The position numbers were made by a program, and so were the translations under genes. A stretch of DNA of 25,582 bases, taken from JBBITI01 sp037440885. Lineage in GTDB: Bacteria > Chloroflexota > Dehalococcoidia > Dehalococcoidales > UBA2162. The stretch spans positions 1 through 25,582 of the forward strand of contig JBBITI010000040.1 in the NCBI GenBank assembly GCA_037440885.1. Reading direction: 5' to 3'. Every line of letters starts with the position of its first letter. The stretch's first letter is position 1. Below the pieces are notes generated by a model that worked only from the letters and a program-made list of their open reading frames with translations, had not been told where the DNA came from and ran no database searches. Below, in pieces: positions 24,174 to 25,582 of this stretch.

Positions 24174-25427
24174 CTAACGCCTCTTGAGGGTGCGCCAGGC
24201 AAACCAGGCGGCGGCAAAGGAGACTGCGAGACCCATAAAGGAGATGGCGTTGAAGACGCTGTAAATCCCGGTGACGTCCATGATGTTGCCAACCAGGGGT
24301 TGAATCAGACTGGAACCTTCCTGGCCGATGCCGAAATAAATACCGAAAACAGTGGAGCGCACCCGGGCGGGCGAATTATCCATGAGGAAAGTCTGCATGG
24401 CCGCTTCACGCATGGTGCCGAGGCAACCCATGATAATGAAAACGGCAACAAGGGCGAAGTTAAAAGGCAGATTGGCGAGCATATAGAGCACCGGACCGGC
24501 GAGTACCAGGGTAAAGAGGACGGAGCGCGGACGTCCCCAGCGGTCGGCCAGCCAACCGCCCAGCAGGCTTCCGGCAAAAGCACCCCCACGAATGACAGTC
24601 ACCCAGAAAGCGGCACCGGTGGTAGAGACACCATGGCGGTCGACGAGAAACAGGGGGAGAAAGGACATCACCGGGCCGAGAAGCAGGTGAATGAGGAGAA
24701 CGAGAACGACGATAACGGCATAAGAGCGGAACACACTGAGAGCGGCGACAAAACGGTTTCCGGCAACGGGCGGAGCAGTAGCCACCGACTCGGCAGACTC
24801 AATAACGGGAATTTTCAGGCGGGTGTAGACCAGGAAGGAGGCGATGATGACAGGGAGGCCCAAAATGATGAAAGCCCATTGCCAGCCAAGGCGACCGGCG
24901 ATAATGCCGCCGACAGCCGGGCCGATGAGAAAACCGAGACTGCCGCCGACCATGTGCATGGCAATAGCTTTACCGCGCCGGGCAACAGTAAAACAGTTAC
25001 TGAGGCCGGAGACGGCGGAGGGATGATACAAACCGGCAAGGACACCCTGGACGACGAGAATGCCGAGCATAGCGTAATAGGTCGGGGCAAGACCAAGGCA
25101 GACAGCACAGACACCGACACCGGCCAGTCCCAGTGCCATGGCGCGCTGGCGGGTGAGTTTGTCGCCCAGCCAGCCGCCGAGCAGTTGGGAAAACCCGGCA
25201 ATCAGGGCATAGACGGACGTAAGCAAGCCGGACTGGAGATAGTTCAGGCTGAATTCATCGCGAATGAAGGGCAGCAGAGCAACCAGCAAACCGGTAGTCA
25301 AGTCATGGCTCAGGTGAGCGTAAGAAAAGAAAAGGGCGGTCTTACCACCCCATTGACGGAAGAGTCGAATGAGAGGAGTGCCACAGGAGACGGGCGAAGT
25401 TCCAGGCTGTGCGGGATGTTCGGACAT
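24174..25427 (-). CDS. MFS transporter (fosmidomycin-resistance-like layout)
   Basis: About 417 residues if translation starts at the ATG at 25427 (MSEHPAQPG); in-frame ATG at 25439 and TTG at 25460 are possible but none has a Shine-Dalgarno sequence. Roughly twelve transmembrane segments, beginning FFSYAHLSHDLTTGLLVALLPF, with the A-motif-like GGWLGDKLTRQRAMALG in the first half and GGWLADRWGRPRSVL in the second. The N-terminal SH-D-x-TTG resembles the Fsr (fosmidomycin resistance) branch of MFS exporters. Substrate unknown. A short gap of 63 bases leads to the flavodoxin gene. Confidence 0.87.
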   Translation of the reverse strand: MSEHPAQPGTSPVSCGTPLIRLFRQWGGKTALFFSYAHLSHDLTTGLLVALLPFIRDEFSLNYLQSGLLTSVYALIAGFSQLLGGWLGDKLTRQRAMALGLAGVGVCAVCLGLAPTYYAMLGILVVQGVLAGLYHPSAVSGLSNCFTVARRGKAIAMHMVGGSLGFLIGPAVGGIIAGRLGWQWAFIILGLPVIIASFLVYTRLKIPVIESAESVATAPPVAGNRFVAALSVFRSYAVIVVLVLLIHLLLGPVMSFLPLFLVDRHGVSTTGAAFWVTVIRGGAFAGSLLGGWLADRWGRPRSVLFTLVLAGPVLYMLANLPFNFALVAVFIIMGCLGTMREAAMQTFLMDNSPARVRSTVFGIYFGIGQEGSSLIQPLVGNIMDVTGIYSVFNAISFMGLAVSFAAAWFAWRTLKRR

Positions 25428-25473
25428 TATATTTAACATATAACATTTGGGGGGAGACAAGCAAACAGATGAC

Positions 25474-25582
25474 CCTTCGACGGGCTCAGTATGATCCTTC
25501 GACAGGCTCAGGATGAGCGGGGGTGACGACGGGTTGGGTACAACCCTGCGACAAGCTCATACTTCGACGGGCTCAGTATGAG
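25474..25582. repeat. Cluster of short dispersed repeats at the contig edge
   Basis: Near-identical units of ~21 bases with core CTTCGAC-RGGCTCAG-RATGA occur at 25474-25495, 25496-25517 and 25562-25582, plus a degraded copy at 25544-25561 (CCTGCGACAAGCTCAT). The window ends inside a copy, as expected where an assembler meets a repeated sequence. I know similar CTTCGAC..GGCTCAG units from Chloroflexota genomes. Confidence 0.85.

Noticed and set aside
24300..25436. A 378-codon plus-strand frame opposite the MFS gene
   Set aside because: Low-complexity hydrophilic translation that mirrors hydrophobic codons of the real membrane protein.

Overview
The window looks like chromosomal DNA of an uncultured bacterium, most plausibly a Dehalococcoidia-like member of Chloroflexota. 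This is inference. It rests on the lepA-hemW pair, many short-chain dehydrogenases and VOC, acyl-CoA dehydrogenase and LarA-type genes of catabolic character, and short CTTCGAC-GGCTCAG repeats of the kind I associate with that phylum. A 10-base N run inside one gene and a one-base frameshift in its neighbour indicate a draft, probably metagenomic, assembly. No rRNA, tRNA, insertion sequence or CRISPR array was seen.

Layout. 1-471: 3' end of an acyl-CoA dehydrogenase. 479-2229 (minus): GNAT acetyltransferase followed by an M20 deacylase. 2387-3397 (plus): a probably leaderless gene joining DUF2283, a helix-turn-helix and a complete class I fumarase beta domain, behind a 26-bp palindromic operator. 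3535-7579 (minus): a run reading alpha/beta hydrolase (probable ATT start), DUF212 membrane protein, 2-hydroxyacid dehydrogenase, SDR, a decayed phosphotriesterase, and a VOC protein. 7666-13481 (plus): lepA, hemW, a small ORF, an M23-fold protein, an SDR and an MFS transporter. 13611-15503 (plus): a UGSC-family protein whose frame is split by one in-frame TGA followed by a bacterial SECIS-like hairpin, closed by a strong terminator. 15552-17245 (minus): arylsulfotransferase-like protein with a possible 58-residue leader ORF. 17307-20074 (plus): LarA-like gene (frameshifted) and a divergent enolase paralogue, ending in a terminator shared with the opposing carB. 20090-25427 (minus): MFS transporter, flavodoxin-like protein and carB. 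25474-25582: short repeats at the contig edge.

The most interesting element is the probable selenoprotein at 13704-15455: Sec at residue 92, an 8-bp stem with an AGUU loop 19 nt past the UGA, the UGSC-family fold, and a variant motif (U-S-N-A instead of U-G-S-C). Next are the regulator-fumarase beta fusion under an operator-covered leaderless promoter, and the LarA/enolase-paralogue pair in which the enolase keeps its metal site and base lysine but lacks most other catalytic residues. Several genes (2423, lepA, possible carB extension) have promoters placed so close to the start codon that their mRNAs would have little or no leader.
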